From: JAFTYR01 sp964571375
GTDB taxonomy: Bacteria; Pseudomonadota; Gammaproteobacteria; Burkholderiales; Burkholderiaceae_F
Length of the DNA: 30,078 nucleotides
Direction of reading: 5' to 3'
NCBI GenBank assembly: GCA_964571375.1
Contig: CAZNBL010000013.1
Coordinates: forward strand, 1-30,078
The notes beneath the pieces are model-generated. The model saw only the letters and a list, made by a program, of their open reading frames with translations. It ran no database searches and had not been told where the DNA came from. A program made the translations under genes and the position numbers. Shown piece after piece: positions 1 through 7,105 of the stretch (position 1 is the stretch's first letter; every line of letters starts with the position of its first letter).

Positions 1-41
1 GATTTACAGTCTGCCCCCTTTAGCCACTCGGGCATCCCTCC
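1..41 (-). tRNA. tRNA-Tyr (GTA), 5' half, cut by the left edge
   Basis: Read on the minus strand from position 41, the sequence begins GGAGGGATGCCCGAGTGGC and runs through a D-arm into an anticodon stem with the loop CTGTAAA. The anticodon GTA is the complement of positions 5-7. The acceptor start, the CCCGAG D-stem and the GGGGGCAGACTGTAAATC run match bacterial tRNA-Tyr, a class II tRNA with a long variable arm. The variable arm, T-arm and 3' end lie outside the window. The identification is by recognition, without a covariance-model score. Confidence 0.88.
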
Positions 42-58
42 AACGAAACGGGCGATGA

Positions 59-87
59 AATTTAGCACGAATTAAAAACTTGTGCAG
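59..87 (-). promoter_or_regulatory. Candidate sigma-70 promoter of tRNA-Tyr
   Basis: On the minus strand a CTGCAC -35 element (complement of 82-87) is followed after 17 bases by TAAATT (complement of 59-64). A TGC extended -10 sits directly upstream of it. The predicted start lies about 10 bases ahead of the tRNA 5' end. The segment between the -10 and the tRNA is rich in G and C (CGCCC), as is common for stringently controlled stable-RNA promoters. Position and spacing support the call; the -35 match is moderate. Confidence 0.45.
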
Positions 88-111
88 AGGAAATCACGTT
101 TTTTTTGAGTT

Positions 112-127
112 TTGCTACATTTAGCAA
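112..127. repeat. Short perfect inverted repeat
   Basis: TTGCTA (112-117) and TAGCAA (122-127) flank a four-base spacer. The repeat lies between the end of the small membrane-protein gene and the tRNA-Tyr promoter. No T-run follows on the minus strand, so it is not a convincing terminator. An operator or a weak 3' stabilising hairpin are both possible. Confidence 0.35.
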
Positions 128-143
128 CAATTTGGCGTATCTT

Positions 144-500
144 TTACATCGTCAACTGTACAAAAAGAGCTCCGAGCATCAAAGCCCAGCCGCTTTTCAT
201 CATCCAGCCGACCCACGGACGAGTTTTTCTTTCCTGATTTCGTACTTTTTCTGTCAGACGTTCGCGTTCATCGATATCAGAGCAATAAGCAAGCACCGCA
301 GCTTCGCGGCTTCTGAATGTCATCCCGCCGAAAATCAGCGTCAAACCGAAATTACCGATGCACTCGTACCAATCCTGACGGGAAAAATCCAAAAGCGTGA
401 CTGCAAACACGCTCGCCGATAACAGGTATAAGGAGGTTCTCCAGTAAACCGCTACCTTTGTATCTTCGAGCGCAACGCCTTTTCTTTTCTTACTGCTCAT
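144..500 (-). CDS. Small hypothetical membrane protein (118 aa)
   Basis: I do not recognise this family. The protein has a basic N-terminus (MSSKKRKG), a hydrophobic segment at about residues 22-41, a second less hydrophobic one at about 46-60, a charged middle stretch rich in Glu and Arg, and a last hydrophobic segment at about 97-115. That makes it a likely inner-membrane protein with two or three passes. I chose the ATG at 500; a TTG codon lies immediately upstream at 503 and is possible but less likely. The gene follows the 518-847 gene by about 17 bases in the same direction, so the two are probably co-transcribed. Function is unknown. Confidence 0.6.
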   Translation of the reverse strand: MSSKKRKGVALEDTKVAVYWRTSLYLLSASVFAVTLLDFSRQDWYECIGNFGLTLIFGGMTFRSREAAVLAYCSDIDERERLTEKVRNQERKTRPWVGWMMKSGWALMLGALFVQLTM

Positions 501-517
501 CAACTATCTCTTACAAC

Positions 518-847
518 TTATCGATCACGTCTTTCTTCCACGACGATTTCGGCGTCTTCAGCCTGATCTTTAGACCACTTCTTCAACAGCTTTCCGCCTG
601 CAGCAGTATTGGTATTGGAATTTCTGCTGTAAATATCGGTTGCTTCACGAACAGACTCGTCGCTGCTCTGTGCAGAGTTGCCGCCGAAAATTCTGGCGAC
701 CCAACCGGAAAATGCCATCAATGCCATGAGAGCGATCACGCCGACGATCACTGCACCCACAACGGGAAGAACCAACATGGCGACACACACGATCACAGCG
801 ACACTCATCAGACCTGCAATCATTTTGATAAGCGGATTACCGTACAA
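518..847 (-). CDS. Small hypothetical membrane protein with TTG start (109 aa)
   Basis: The N-terminal third (about residues 8-48) is one long hydrophobic stretch rich in Val, Ala, Leu and Met, long enough for two closely spaced membrane segments. After it comes a polar tail with Ser/Asn-rich and acidic parts (about 55-109), probably cytoplasmic. The start is set by an AGGAG ribosome-binding site six bases upstream of a TTG codon at 847; the next in-frame ATG (at 823) lacks such a site. It is the first gene of a two-gene minus-strand unit with the 144-500 gene. I see no recognisable domain and assign no function. Confidence 0.6.
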   Translation of the reverse strand: MYGNPLIKMIAGLMSVAVIVCVAMLVLPVVGAVIVGVIALMALMAFSGWVARIFGGNSAQSSDESVREATDIYSRNSNTNTAAGGKLLKKWSKDQAEDAEIVVEERRDR

Positions 848-898
848 ATCGAACTCCTATGGTTTCTTAGATCGGAACTTCGTTATTCCTACGATTTT

Positions 899-926
899 AT
901 TTTATACATCAGGAGCATTTCTCCAA
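899..926 (-). promoter_or_regulatory. Candidate promoter of the two small membrane-protein genes
   Basis: The minus strand shows TTGGAG (complement of 921-926), a 16-base spacer and TAAAAT (complement of 899-904), about 50 bases upstream of the TTG start. A small inverted repeat, GGAG/CTCC (912-924), overlaps the -35 region. The rest of the 848-1070 spacer is AT-rich and holds no other signal I would defend, apart from the GAGG ribosome-binding site of the gene on the plus strand. I saw no Zur-like operator in it. Confidence 0.4.
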
Positions 927-1070
927 GATCCTACTAACCTACCTTTGTATCTGTTTGTAGGCATATTTTTTGCTTCCCGATTTCCGCCGATACCGATTTA
1001 CGGCTTATACTCGCAGAACTATTTATATATATTGGGCGTAATAGCCACTTTAGTAACTGAGGTTTTTAGA

Positions 1071-1871
1071 ATGACACAATCTGGTCTGATGGTACTGCCT
1101 GACGTGCAGTCTTCTCTTGACCGCCGCAACGTAGCCATTGACAAAGTTGGTGTAAAAGGCATCAAGACCCCCATTCTTGTTAAGACAGTTTCCGGCGCAC
1201 AGCACACAGTCGCCGATGTCGATATGTTCGTTGCACTCCCCTCTGATAAGAAGGGTACGCATATGTCCCGTTTCTGGACAGTTCTCGACAGCGTCAACGA
1301 AGCTTTCTCTCCGGTCATGATCAAGAAGCTGATGGCTGAAATGCTTACACTTCTTCGTGCCGATGCCGGCTACATCAGCCTCTCCTTCCCCTTCTTTATG
1401 GAAAAGGAAGCTCCCGTCTCCAAGCTCAAGAGCCTGATGGACTATCGCGTAGTCCTCACCGCCGAAGCTAAGAACGGCCACATCACTGTCAATCAGGCTG
1501 TTACCGCACCGGTTACCAGCCTCTGCCCCTGCAGCAAGGAAATCAGCCGTTACGGCGCTCACAACCAGCGTTCTCACGTCACTGTGATCGCACAGGTTTC
1601 CACAAACTTCCCGATTGAAAAACAGATCGAAATCATCGAAAGAAGTGCTTCCTGCCAGGTTTGGGGTCTTCTTAAGCGTTCCGACGAAAAGTACGTTACC
1701 GAACAGGCTTATGAGAATCCTAAGTTTGTCGAAGACCTCGTCCGCGATGTCGCTCTGCTCTGCCAGGACGAAGCTGCCATCGAAAGATTCACTGTCGAAG
1801 CCGAAAACTTCGAATCGATTCACAATCATTCGGCTTTTGCTTCGCTCAGCCACAGCAATCAGCAGATTTAA
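1071..1871 (+). CDS. folE2: GTP cyclohydrolase FolE2 (type IB)
   Basis: The product converts GTP to 7,8-dihydroneopterin triphosphate, the first step of folate synthesis and, in many bacteria, of queuosine synthesis. It is 266 residues long, normal for the COG1469/FolE2 family and unrelated in sequence to classical FolE. The family signature is clear: LCPCSKEISRYGAHNQRSHV at about 151-170. C152 and H164, with E248 and H251 near the C-terminus, fall where I recall the metal ligands of characterised FolE2 enzymes. The open frame extends far upstream, but the ATG at 1071 has a GAGG site and starts at the family's usual N-terminus. argS follows 26 bases later in the same direction. Confidence 0.93.
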   Translation: MTQSGLMVLPDVQSSLDRRNVAIDKVGVKGIKTPILVKTVSGAQHTVADVDMFVALPSDKKGTHMSRFWTVLDSVNEAFSPVMIKKLMAEMLTLLRADAGYISLSFPFFMEKEAPVSKLKSLMDYRVVLTAEAKNGHITVNQAVTAPVTSLCPCSKEISRYGAHNQRSHVTVIAQVSTNFPIEKQIEIIERSASCQVWGLLKRSDEKYVTEQAYENPKFVEDLVRDVALLCQDEAAIERFTVEAENFESIHNHSAFASLSHSNQQI

Positions 1872-1897
1872 TTTTTTAGACGCCAAACGATAATCAA

Positions 1898-3631
1898 ATG
1901 CTCGCTTCTCAATTAAACGAACTCAGAAAGTGTTTTGAAACCGCCCTTACTCAGGTCGGTGCACCCGAAGGACTGCCCGTCGTTCTCGAGCGCCCCAAGC
2001 AGGCGTCTAACGGCGACTTGGCCTGTACTGCCGCTCTGCAGTGCGCCAAGCTCCTGAAGCAGAATCCCCGTAACATCGCCACTCAGGTTGTTGAAAAGCT
2101 CAAGGAAGATCCGACAGCTTCCAAGTTCATCAAGGCTATTGATATCGCCGGTCCCGGCTTTATCAACCTGACTCTTACCGACGCCGTCAAGCAGGAAGTT
2201 GTCCGCGTCATTCTCGGCGAAAAAGAACATTTCGGTTGCAGCAACGAAGGTAACGGCAAGTCCGTCATCCTTGAATACGTTTCTGCCAACCCCACAGGCC
2301 CGCTGCACCTCGGCCATGCCCGTCAGGGTGCTCTCGGTGACGTCCTCTCCAACCTCTTCGCTTCTCAGGGCTGGAAGGTTACCCGTGAGTTCTACTACAA
2401 CGACGCCGGCGTTCAGATTCACAATCTTGCCATCAGCGTTCAGTGCCGTGCCAAGGAACTCAACGGCGAAAACATCGCTTTCCCGGAAGACGGTTATCAC
2501 GGCTCCTATATCTATGACATCGCCAAGCTTTATATCGAAAAGCAGTCGATTGAAACATTCGACGGCAAGACAGTCGAAAGTCAGGGTGATGTAAACGATC
2601 TCGAAACTATCCGTACATACGCCGTTGCCTTCCTGCGCAACGAACAGTACAGCGACCTTAACGCCCTCGGTGTTGCTTTCGACAACTTCTACCTCGAAAG
2701 CTCCCTCTACAAGGACGGTCTCGTCGAACGTGCCGTGAACGCAGTCCGCAACGCCGGCAAGACTTACGAACAGGACGGCGCCCTCTGGTTCAGAAGTACT
2801 GAATACGGCGACGACAAGGATCGCGTCATGAAGAAGGCCGACGGTACTTATACATACTTCGTACCCGATGTTGCCTATCACCTGACCAAGTTCGAACGTA
2901 ACTTCGACCGCGCAATCGACATTCAGGGCAGCGACCACCACGGTACAACAGCCCGCGTACGCGCCGGCATCCAGGCTGCTGCAAGCGACCTCGGTCTGAC
3001 TGTTCCGCAGTCTTTCCCGGAATACATGCTGCACAAGATGGTCCGCGTCATCATGAACGGCGAAGAAGTCAAGATGAGTAAGCGTGCCGGTACCTACGTC
3101 ACCCTGCGCGAACTCGTTGACTGGGTCGGCAAGGATGCAGCCCGCCTCTTCCTCGTCAGCCGTAAGTGCGATGCCGAATTTACATTCGATATCGACCTTG
3201 CTCGCAGCCAGTCCGACGAAAATCCGGTTTACTACCTGCAGTATGCTCACGCCCGTATCTGCTCTGTATTCAAGCAGGCTGAAGAAAAGGGCTTCAAGGT
3301 TCCGAGCATCGAAGAAGCCGAAAAACTCGACCTCTCCGCTCTGGTTGCTCCGACCGAATTCGCTCTGCTCGGCAAGCTCACTCAGTTCCCGAAGGTTCTG
3401 GCCGCTGCTGCCGATGACAAGGCTCCGCACAGCGTCGGTAACTACCTGAAGGAAATGGCTGCAGACTTCCACTCCTTCTACAACGCAGAACGTGTTCTCG
3501 TCGATGACGAAAATACAAGAAATGCACGTTTCGCCCTTCTGCTTGCCACCCGCCAGGTGCTTCGCAACGGCTTGTCCATCCTCGGTGTTTCCGCACCGGA
3601 AAGAATGGACAGAGAAGAAACTGCAGTCTGA
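1898..3631 (+). CDS. argS: Arginyl-tRNA synthetase
   Basis: This class I aminoacyl-tRNA synthetase charges tRNA-Arg with arginine in the cytoplasm. At 577 residues it has the usual bacterial length. An N-terminal Arg-tRNA-synthetase domain (about 1-110) is followed by the catalytic core with the HIGH-type motif HLGH (137-140) in an ANPTGPLHLGHARQG context. The KMSK motif is intact at about 392-395, and the C-terminal DALR anticodon-binding domain covers roughly the last 120 residues. The ATG at 1898 lies 26 bases after folE2 and lacks a strong ribosome-binding site, which suggests expression from the folE2 transcript. The SPOR gene begins 12 bases after its stop codon. Confidence 0.96.
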   Translation: MLASQLNELRKCFETALTQVGAPEGLPVVLERPKQASNGDLACTAALQCAKLLKQNPRNIATQVVEKLKEDPTASKFIKAIDIAGPGFINLTLTDAVKQEVVRVILGEKEHFGCSNEGNGKSVILEYVSANPTGPLHLGHARQGALGDVLSNLFASQGWKVTREFYYNDAGVQIHNLAISVQCRAKELNGENIAFPEDGYHGSYIYDIAKLYIEKQSIETFDGKTVESQGDVNDLETIRTYAVAFLRNEQYSDLNALGVAFDNFYLESSLYKDGLVERAVNAVRNAGKTYEQDGALWFRSTEYGDDKDRVMKKADGTYTYFVPDVAYHLTKFERNFDRAIDIQGSDHHGTTARVRAGIQAAASDLGLTVPQSFPEYMLHKMVRVIMNGEEVKMSKRAGTYVTLRELVDWVGKDAARLFLVSRKCDAEFTFDIDLARSQSDENPVYYLQYAHARICSVFKQAEEKGFKVPSIEEAEKLDLSALVAPTEFALLGKLTQFPKVLAAAADDKAPHSVGNYLKEMAADFHSFYNAERVLVDDENTRNARFALLLATRQVLRNGLSILGVSAPERMDREETAV

Positions 3632-3643
3632 TCGGAGGCTTTA

Positions 3644-4180
3644 ATGGCGAATAAATCCAGCTTCGGAAGTTGGTTCTACGGATTCTTAGTCGGCGGCGTG
3701 GTAGGTGTTGCAGCATGCGCGCTTGCAGCATTCTTCATCACAAATGCGCCGATCCCGTTCGTCAATAAAGTGGGCCAGGCAAGCGATAAGATCAATCCGC
3801 TTGCCAACGGAGCTCCCAAGGATCCCAATGAAGCACTTAACGCTACTGCCGGATCCCCGAACTCCGCTCCTCTGAGCAAGGTGACCGCCGTTGAAGCTCC
3901 TACAGAGGAACAGTCTCAGAAAGAAGCCAAGCTTCAGTATGAAGAAGGTTCCCGCTTTATGGTTCAGGCCGGTGCCTTCCGATCCGAGCAGGCTGCCGAA
4001 GGTCGTCGTGCCGAACTCGGCATGCTCGGCTTCGAATCCAAGATCATTCCGAAGACTGATGCCGCCGGCACGGTTTACCGTGTCCGTATCGGTCCGTACG
4101 GTACGATGAAGGAAGCGAGCGACGTCAAACGTCAGCTGCTTGAAAGCAAGATTCCTACAGAAATCGGACGTATTAAATAA
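3644..4180 (+). CDS. SPOR-domain membrane protein (FtsN-like)
   Basis: The 178-residue protein has a short cytoplasmic N-terminus, one membrane segment at about residues 11-32, a Pro/Ala/Ser-rich linker, and a C-terminal SPOR domain (about 102-178) with the FMVQAGAF and YRVRIGPYG strands typical of the fold. SPOR domains bind denuded septal peptidoglycan, so a role at the division site like that of FtsN is likely. It is shorter than E. coli FtsN, as usual in betaproteobacteria. A GGAGG site precedes the ATG. In Burkholderiales such genes are, as I recall, often found between argS and dsbA, as here. A terminator hairpin follows directly. Confidence 0.85.
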   Translation: MANKSSFGSWFYGFLVGGVVGVAACALAAFFITNAPIPFVNKVGQASDKINPLANGAPKDPNEALNATAGSPNSAPLSKVTAVEAPTEEQSQKEAKLQYEEGSRFMVQAGAFRSEQAAEGRRAELGMLGFESKIIPKTDAAGTVYRVRIGPYGTMKEASDVKRQLLESKIPTEIGRIK

Positions 4181-4191
4181 GTTTTTCAATC

Positions 4192-4211
4192 GGGCGCTTC
4201 GGCGCCCTTTT
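4192..4211 (+). terminator. Intrinsic terminator between SPOR gene and dsbA
   Basis: GGGCGC (4192-4197), a TTCG tetraloop and GCGCCC (4202-4207) are followed by TTTT. The stable cUUCGg-type loop and short T-run fit an intrinsic terminator for the folE2-argS-SPOR unit. It ends only 15 bases before the dsbA start, so it may terminate partially and damp transcription into dsbA. Confidence 0.7.
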
Positions 4212-4226
4212 ACTGAGAGAAATTCG

Positions 4227-4859
4227 ATGTTTAAAAGTGTTTTACTTGCCGCCGCGCTTACTCTGCCGATGATGGCTTCGGCCTCCCCCGAAGCTCCTGT
4301 CAAAGACCAGGACTACACTGTTCTCTCTACTCCGGTACAGACACAAAGCCCCAAGAAGATCGAAGTTCTGAGCTTCTTCGGCTACTTCTGCCCGCACTGC
4401 TATACCTATGAAAAGGTTATCGAACCGTGGGCCGAAAAACTTCCTGCCGACGTATCCTTCCGTTTGGTTCCTGTGGCATGGAATGCCAAGTACACGCACT
4501 TTTCCACCGCTTTCTATGCGCTTGAAGCATTGAATAAGCTTCATCCGTATCATGAAAAGATGTTTGATGCCGTTATCAAGCAGGGTAAAGAATTTACCGA
4601 CATCAATCAGATCGCCGACTACCTCGCGTCCGAAGGACTCGATAAAGCCGCGTTCCTGAAAGCTGCCGGCTCCTTTAGCGTGAAAATGAAAACGGACCGT
4701 GCCTTCCGCACCTGGCAGGCATACGGCATTGACGGCACACCGGCCAATGCTGTTAACGGCAAGTACATCACAGCTCCTCATATGGTCGGAACTCGTGAAG
4801 GCGCATTAAAGGTCATGGAAAAACTCATTGACCAGGAACGCAAAGCTGCCAAACACTAA
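4227..4859 (+). CDS. dsbA: Periplasmic thiol:disulfide interchange protein DsbA
   Basis: DsbA oxidises cysteine pairs in exported proteins and is itself reoxidised by DsbB. The 210-residue precursor has a signal peptide with a basic start, a hydrophobic core and a likely cut after A19 (ASA/SPEAP). The thioredoxin-fold active site is C55-P-H-C58 in FFGYFCPHCYTYE, and the cis-proline loop is at T171-P172. The frame extends upstream, but the ATG at 4227 gives the proper signal peptide and follows GAGAGAA. No clear promoter fits between it and the terminator just upstream, so it may depend on read-through. A terminator follows the stop. Confidence 0.93.
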   Translation: MFKSVLLAAALTLPMMASASPEAPVKDQDYTVLSTPVQTQSPKKIEVLSFFGYFCPHCYTYEKVIEPWAEKLPADVSFRLVPVAWNAKYTHFSTAFYALEALNKLHPYHEKMFDAVIKQGKEFTDINQIADYLASEGLDKAAFLKAAGSFSVKMKTDRAFRTWQAYGIDGTPANAVNGKYITAPHMVGTREGALKVMEKLIDQERKAAKH

Positions 4860-4880
4860 ACGTACTTCGCTTGCGTAATC

Positions 4881-4911
4881 AAGGACCGCACTTCACATTG
4901 CGGTCCTTTTT
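4881..4911 (+). terminator. Intrinsic terminator after dsbA
   Basis: AAGGACCGCA (4881-4890) pairs with TGCGGTCCTT (4899-4908) around an eight-base loop, followed by further T residues to 4911. It is a strong, classical rho-independent terminator. Confidence 0.85.
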
Positions 4912-4958
4912 CTTTGATTTCAGCCTGTGCAGACTCCGCAACGGAGCCGCATTCCCTC

Positions 4959-4964
4959 TACAAT
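4959..4964 (+). promoter_or_regulatory. Candidate -10 element of the SDR gene
   Basis: TACAAT lies 32 bases upstream of the SDR start codon and after the dsbA terminator, where a promoter is expected. No good -35 is visible at 16-18 bases. A small inverted repeat (CTCCG/CGGAG, 4935-4947) occupies that place instead. Confidence 0.35.
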
Positions 4965-4996
4965 AGAGAAAATTTTCCGTTTTCTAATTAAAAGCT

Positions 4997-5794
4997 ATGA
5001 ATATTTTCCTTACCGGCGCATCCAGCGGCATCGGCGAAGCACTCGCACGTGAATTTGCCTCTCAGGGTGCCTCCCTCGGCCTTGTTGCCCGCCGTCAGGA
5101 TAAGCTCGATGAGCTGATTGCCTCTCTGCCGCACCCCGAACTGCACACAGCAATTGTCTGCGACGTCACCGACCGTGATGCGCTTATCAAGGCTGCCCGC
5201 GACTTCGATCAGAAGTGCGGAGGTGTTGATGTTGTAATCGCCTGTGCCGGTATTTCTCTCGGCGTCAAAACGATGTACTACGAAGACCTTGGTCAGTTCG
5301 ACAAGGTTTTCCAGACCAATGTCATCGCAATGGCCAATACCTTCCACGCATTCCTCGAACCGATGGCCGAACGCCGTCGCGGCACACTCGTCGGTATCGG
5401 CAGCGTTGCAGGCATCCGCGGTCTTCCGGGCAGCGAAGCTTATTGCGCCAGCAAGTCCGCCGTCATCACTTACTGTGAAAGCCTCAGAGTTGAAATGCGC
5501 AAGTTCGGTGTCAAGGTCGTCACGATCTGTCCGGGCTTTGTCCGCACTCCGCTCGTAGCGATGAATCCGTACAAGATGCCGTTCCTGATGGAACCGGAAG
5601 ACTTTGCCAGAGAAGCCGTCAAAGTCATCCTCTCCAACAAGACCTACGCCACTATCCCTTGGCAGATGGGCTGGCTCGGCAAGCTTCTCAGAATCCTGCC
5701 GAATCCGCTCTTCGACAAGATCCTCTCCAATCGCAAGCAGAAGCCGAGAGCTAAAACAGCTGCCCAGCCGGAAGCTGTCGAAAAATCTGAATAA
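4997..5794 (+). CDS. Short-chain dehydrogenase/reductase (SDR)
   Basis: This 265-residue protein is a classical SDR with a Rossmann fold. The cofactor motif TGASSGIG spans residues 6-13, the CAG motif is at 83-85, and the catalytic residues are S136, Y149 and K153 in the YCASK motif, with N108 completing the tetrad. The pair RR at 32-33, just after the second beta strand, hints at NADP(H) preference. The substrate cannot be told from sequence. A similar SDR next to dsbA is common in Burkholderiales as I recall, but I know of no assigned function. The C-terminal tail (about 245-265) is Lys/Ala-rich. Its transcript ends in a terminator that lies inside the 3' end of the convergent metC-like gene. 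Confidence 0.85.
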   Translation: MNIFLTGASSGIGEALAREFASQGASLGLVARRQDKLDELIASLPHPELHTAIVCDVTDRDALIKAARDFDQKCGGVDVVIACAGISLGVKTMYYEDLGQFDKVFQTNVIAMANTFHAFLEPMAERRRGTLVGIGSVAGIRGLPGSEAYCASKSAVITYCESLRVEMRKFGVKVVTICPGFVRTPLVAMNPYKMPFLMEPEDFAREAVKVILSNKTYATIPWQMGWLGKLLRILPNPLFDKILSNRKQKPRAKTAAQPEAVEKSE

Positions 5795-5811
5795 TCCGGT
5801 CTATCCGATAT

Positions 5812-6996
5812 TTACGACGGGGTTCGAAGCATTGCTTCGAATCCCGTTTTTAAATCCTCGATCAAATCTTCGGTATCTTCCAAACCGATCGCTATGCGTA
5901 CGGACTTCTGCATATTGAAGTTGCTTGAGCATTCTCTTTTTCCGTAGCTCAGACAAACCAGACTTTCAAATCCGCCCCAGGAATATCCGCGACCGAAAAT
6001 CTTCAGTGAAGAAGCAAAAGCTCGAATCTGCTCATCGCTCACCTCTTCTTTGAAAGTAATCGCAAAAAGGCTCGAAGCGCCGCTGAAATCTCTCTTCCAA
6101 ATACTGTAGCCGGGATCGGACTCGTCGGCAGGCCAATGAATGCGGGCAACGAGCGGCTGCTCTTTGAGCCAGGCAATCACTTCGCGTGCACTTCTCGACT
6201 GATACTCGAGACGAGGCTTGAGGGTGTGGAGTCCCCGAAGCGCAAGATACGCATCGTCCGCCCCTACAAGCTGTCCGAGCTGATTGCTTGTATCCCGGAC
6301 TGCCGGCCAAGTCTCTTCATTGCAGGTAACTATAGCCATCAAAATATCGGAGTGTCCTCCGACGTACTTAGTAAGCGCATGGACAACGATGTCAACGCCG
6401 TGTTCCATCGGACGGAAATAGAGAGGTGTCGCCCAGGTATTGTCAATCATGGTACGGATACCGTGTCTGCGTGCCGCATCTGCGATCGCCGGCACATCCT
6501 GCATTTCAAAGGAATGAGTACCCGGACTTTCCATGTACACCAATTTGGTGTTGGTTCGGAAAAGCTTTTCAATGCCGCCTGCAATCAACGGATCGTAGAA
6601 CTCAACTTCCACGCCGAATCTAGAAAGCATTTTTTCGCAGAAAGAACGGACCGGACCGTAAACAGAATCGGTCACCAAAATATGGTCGCCGCATCCGGCC
6701 ATTGCAAGTATCGGTACCACACATCCTGCAAGTCCGGTGCAGTATGCCCAAGAGCGGTAACCGCCTTCGAGTTCACAAAAAGCATTGAAAAGCGCCTGGT
6801 GCGTCGGTCCGCCGTCGGTCCCGTATGTCATTTCGCATTCGCCGCGGGATTTACGCTCTTCTCTGGCGAACATATCGTCGACAGAATCGAACTGCACTGT
6901 CGAACCGCGGTACGGAGGAATATTGATGAAATCAGCACTGCGCTTTCTGTCTCTGCCGCAGCGGACAAGTTTGGTTCCGATAAGTTCTTTCTTCAT
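5812..6996 (-). CDS. metC: Cystathionine beta-lyase-type PLP enzyme (Cys/Met metabolism)
   Basis: The 394-residue protein belongs to the Cys/Met metabolism PLP-dependent family (fold type I). The PLP-binding lysine is K210 in ALTKYVGGHSD, a context like E. coli MetC (SATKYLVGHSD) rather than that of cystathionine gamma-synthase. D185 (MIDNTW) would bind the pyridine nitrogen and Y113 would stack on the ring. MetC splits cystathionine to homocysteine, pyruvate and ammonia in methionine synthesis. Related gamma-lyases look similar, so the substrate is likely rather than certain. It lies between the sstT terminator and the convergent SDR, and is probably transcribed alone. A 10-base palindrome, AGTCTAGACT, lies at 7024-7033, just upstream. 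Confidence 0.8.
   Translation of the reverse strand: MKKELIGTKLVRCGRDRKRSADFINIPPYRGSTVQFDSVDDMFAREERKSRGECEMTYGTDGGPTHQALFNAFCELEGGYRSWAYCTGLAGCVVPILAMAGCGDHILVTDSVYGPVRSFCEKMLSRFGVEVEFYDPLIAGGIEKLFRTNTKLVYMESPGTHSFEMQDVPAIADAARRHGIRTMIDNTWATPLYFRPMEHGVDIVVHALTKYVGGHSDILMAIVTCNEETWPAVRDTSNQLGQLVGADDAYLALRGLHTLKPRLEYQSRSAREVIAWLKEQPLVARIHWPADESDPGYSIWKRDFSGASSLFAITFKEEVSDEQIRAFASSLKIFGRGYSWGGFESLVCLSYGKRECSSNFNMQKSVRIAIGLEDTEDLIEDLKTGFEAMLRTPS
5817..5851 (+). terminator. Terminator of the SDR gene, inside the 3' end of the convergent lyase gene
   Basis: The stem ACGGGGTTCGAAGCA (5817-5831) pairs with TGCTTCGAATCCCGT (5833-5847), including one G-T wobble, and TTTTT follows at 5847-5851. In practice a few central bases form the loop. 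The element lies wholly within the last codons of the minus-strand PLP-lyase gene (stop at 5812-5814), so the DNA has both a coding and a termination role. Confidence 0.75.
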
Positions 6997-7023
6997 TTTT
7001 CTAAATCCGGAATAGACGTTTCA

Positions 7024-7033
7024 AGTCTAGACT
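7024..7033. repeat. 10-bp palindrome upstream of metC
   Basis: AGTCTAGACT is a perfect palindrome about 28 bases ahead of the metC-type start codon and just downstream of the sstT terminator. Its place in the short upstream region makes an operator role possible. It does not match the MetR or MetJ consensus as I know them. Confidence 0.3.
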
Positions 7034-7049
7034 ACTTCCCTTTGATTCG

Positions 7050-7083
7050 AAAAAAGCCCGTTGCTCATTACGAGCAACGGGCT
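7050..7083 (-). terminator. Intrinsic terminator of sstT
   Basis: AGCCCGTTGCTC (7055-7066) and GAGCAACGGGCT (7072-7083) form a perfect 12-bp stem with an ATTAC loop. On the minus strand it is followed by a run of T (complement of 7050-7055). It lies 22 bases after the sstT stop and separates sstT from the metC-type gene. Confidence 0.9.
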
Positions 7084-7105
7084 GTGCTTTACCTATCCGA
7101 GCGGA

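Noticed and set aside
60..76. A second copy of the TTTAAG-CACGA-ATTAAG-like box (ATTTAG-CACGA-ATTAAA)
   Set aside because: It agrees with the 22731-22747 repeat at 14 of 17 bases, but lies within the tRNA-Tyr promoter candidate, with no fitting gene on the plus strand. Chance AT-rich likeness is more probable.
678..1070. A 131-codon N-terminal extension of FolE2
   Set aside because: It overlaps the opposite-strand membrane-protein gene, has no FolE2-like sequence, and the ATG at 1071 has a ribosome-binding site and the family's normal length.
1913..3472. Long open frame antisense to argS (519 codons)
   Set aside because: It is a mirror of the argS codon pattern; its translation has no recognisable domain and argS is intact on the other strand.
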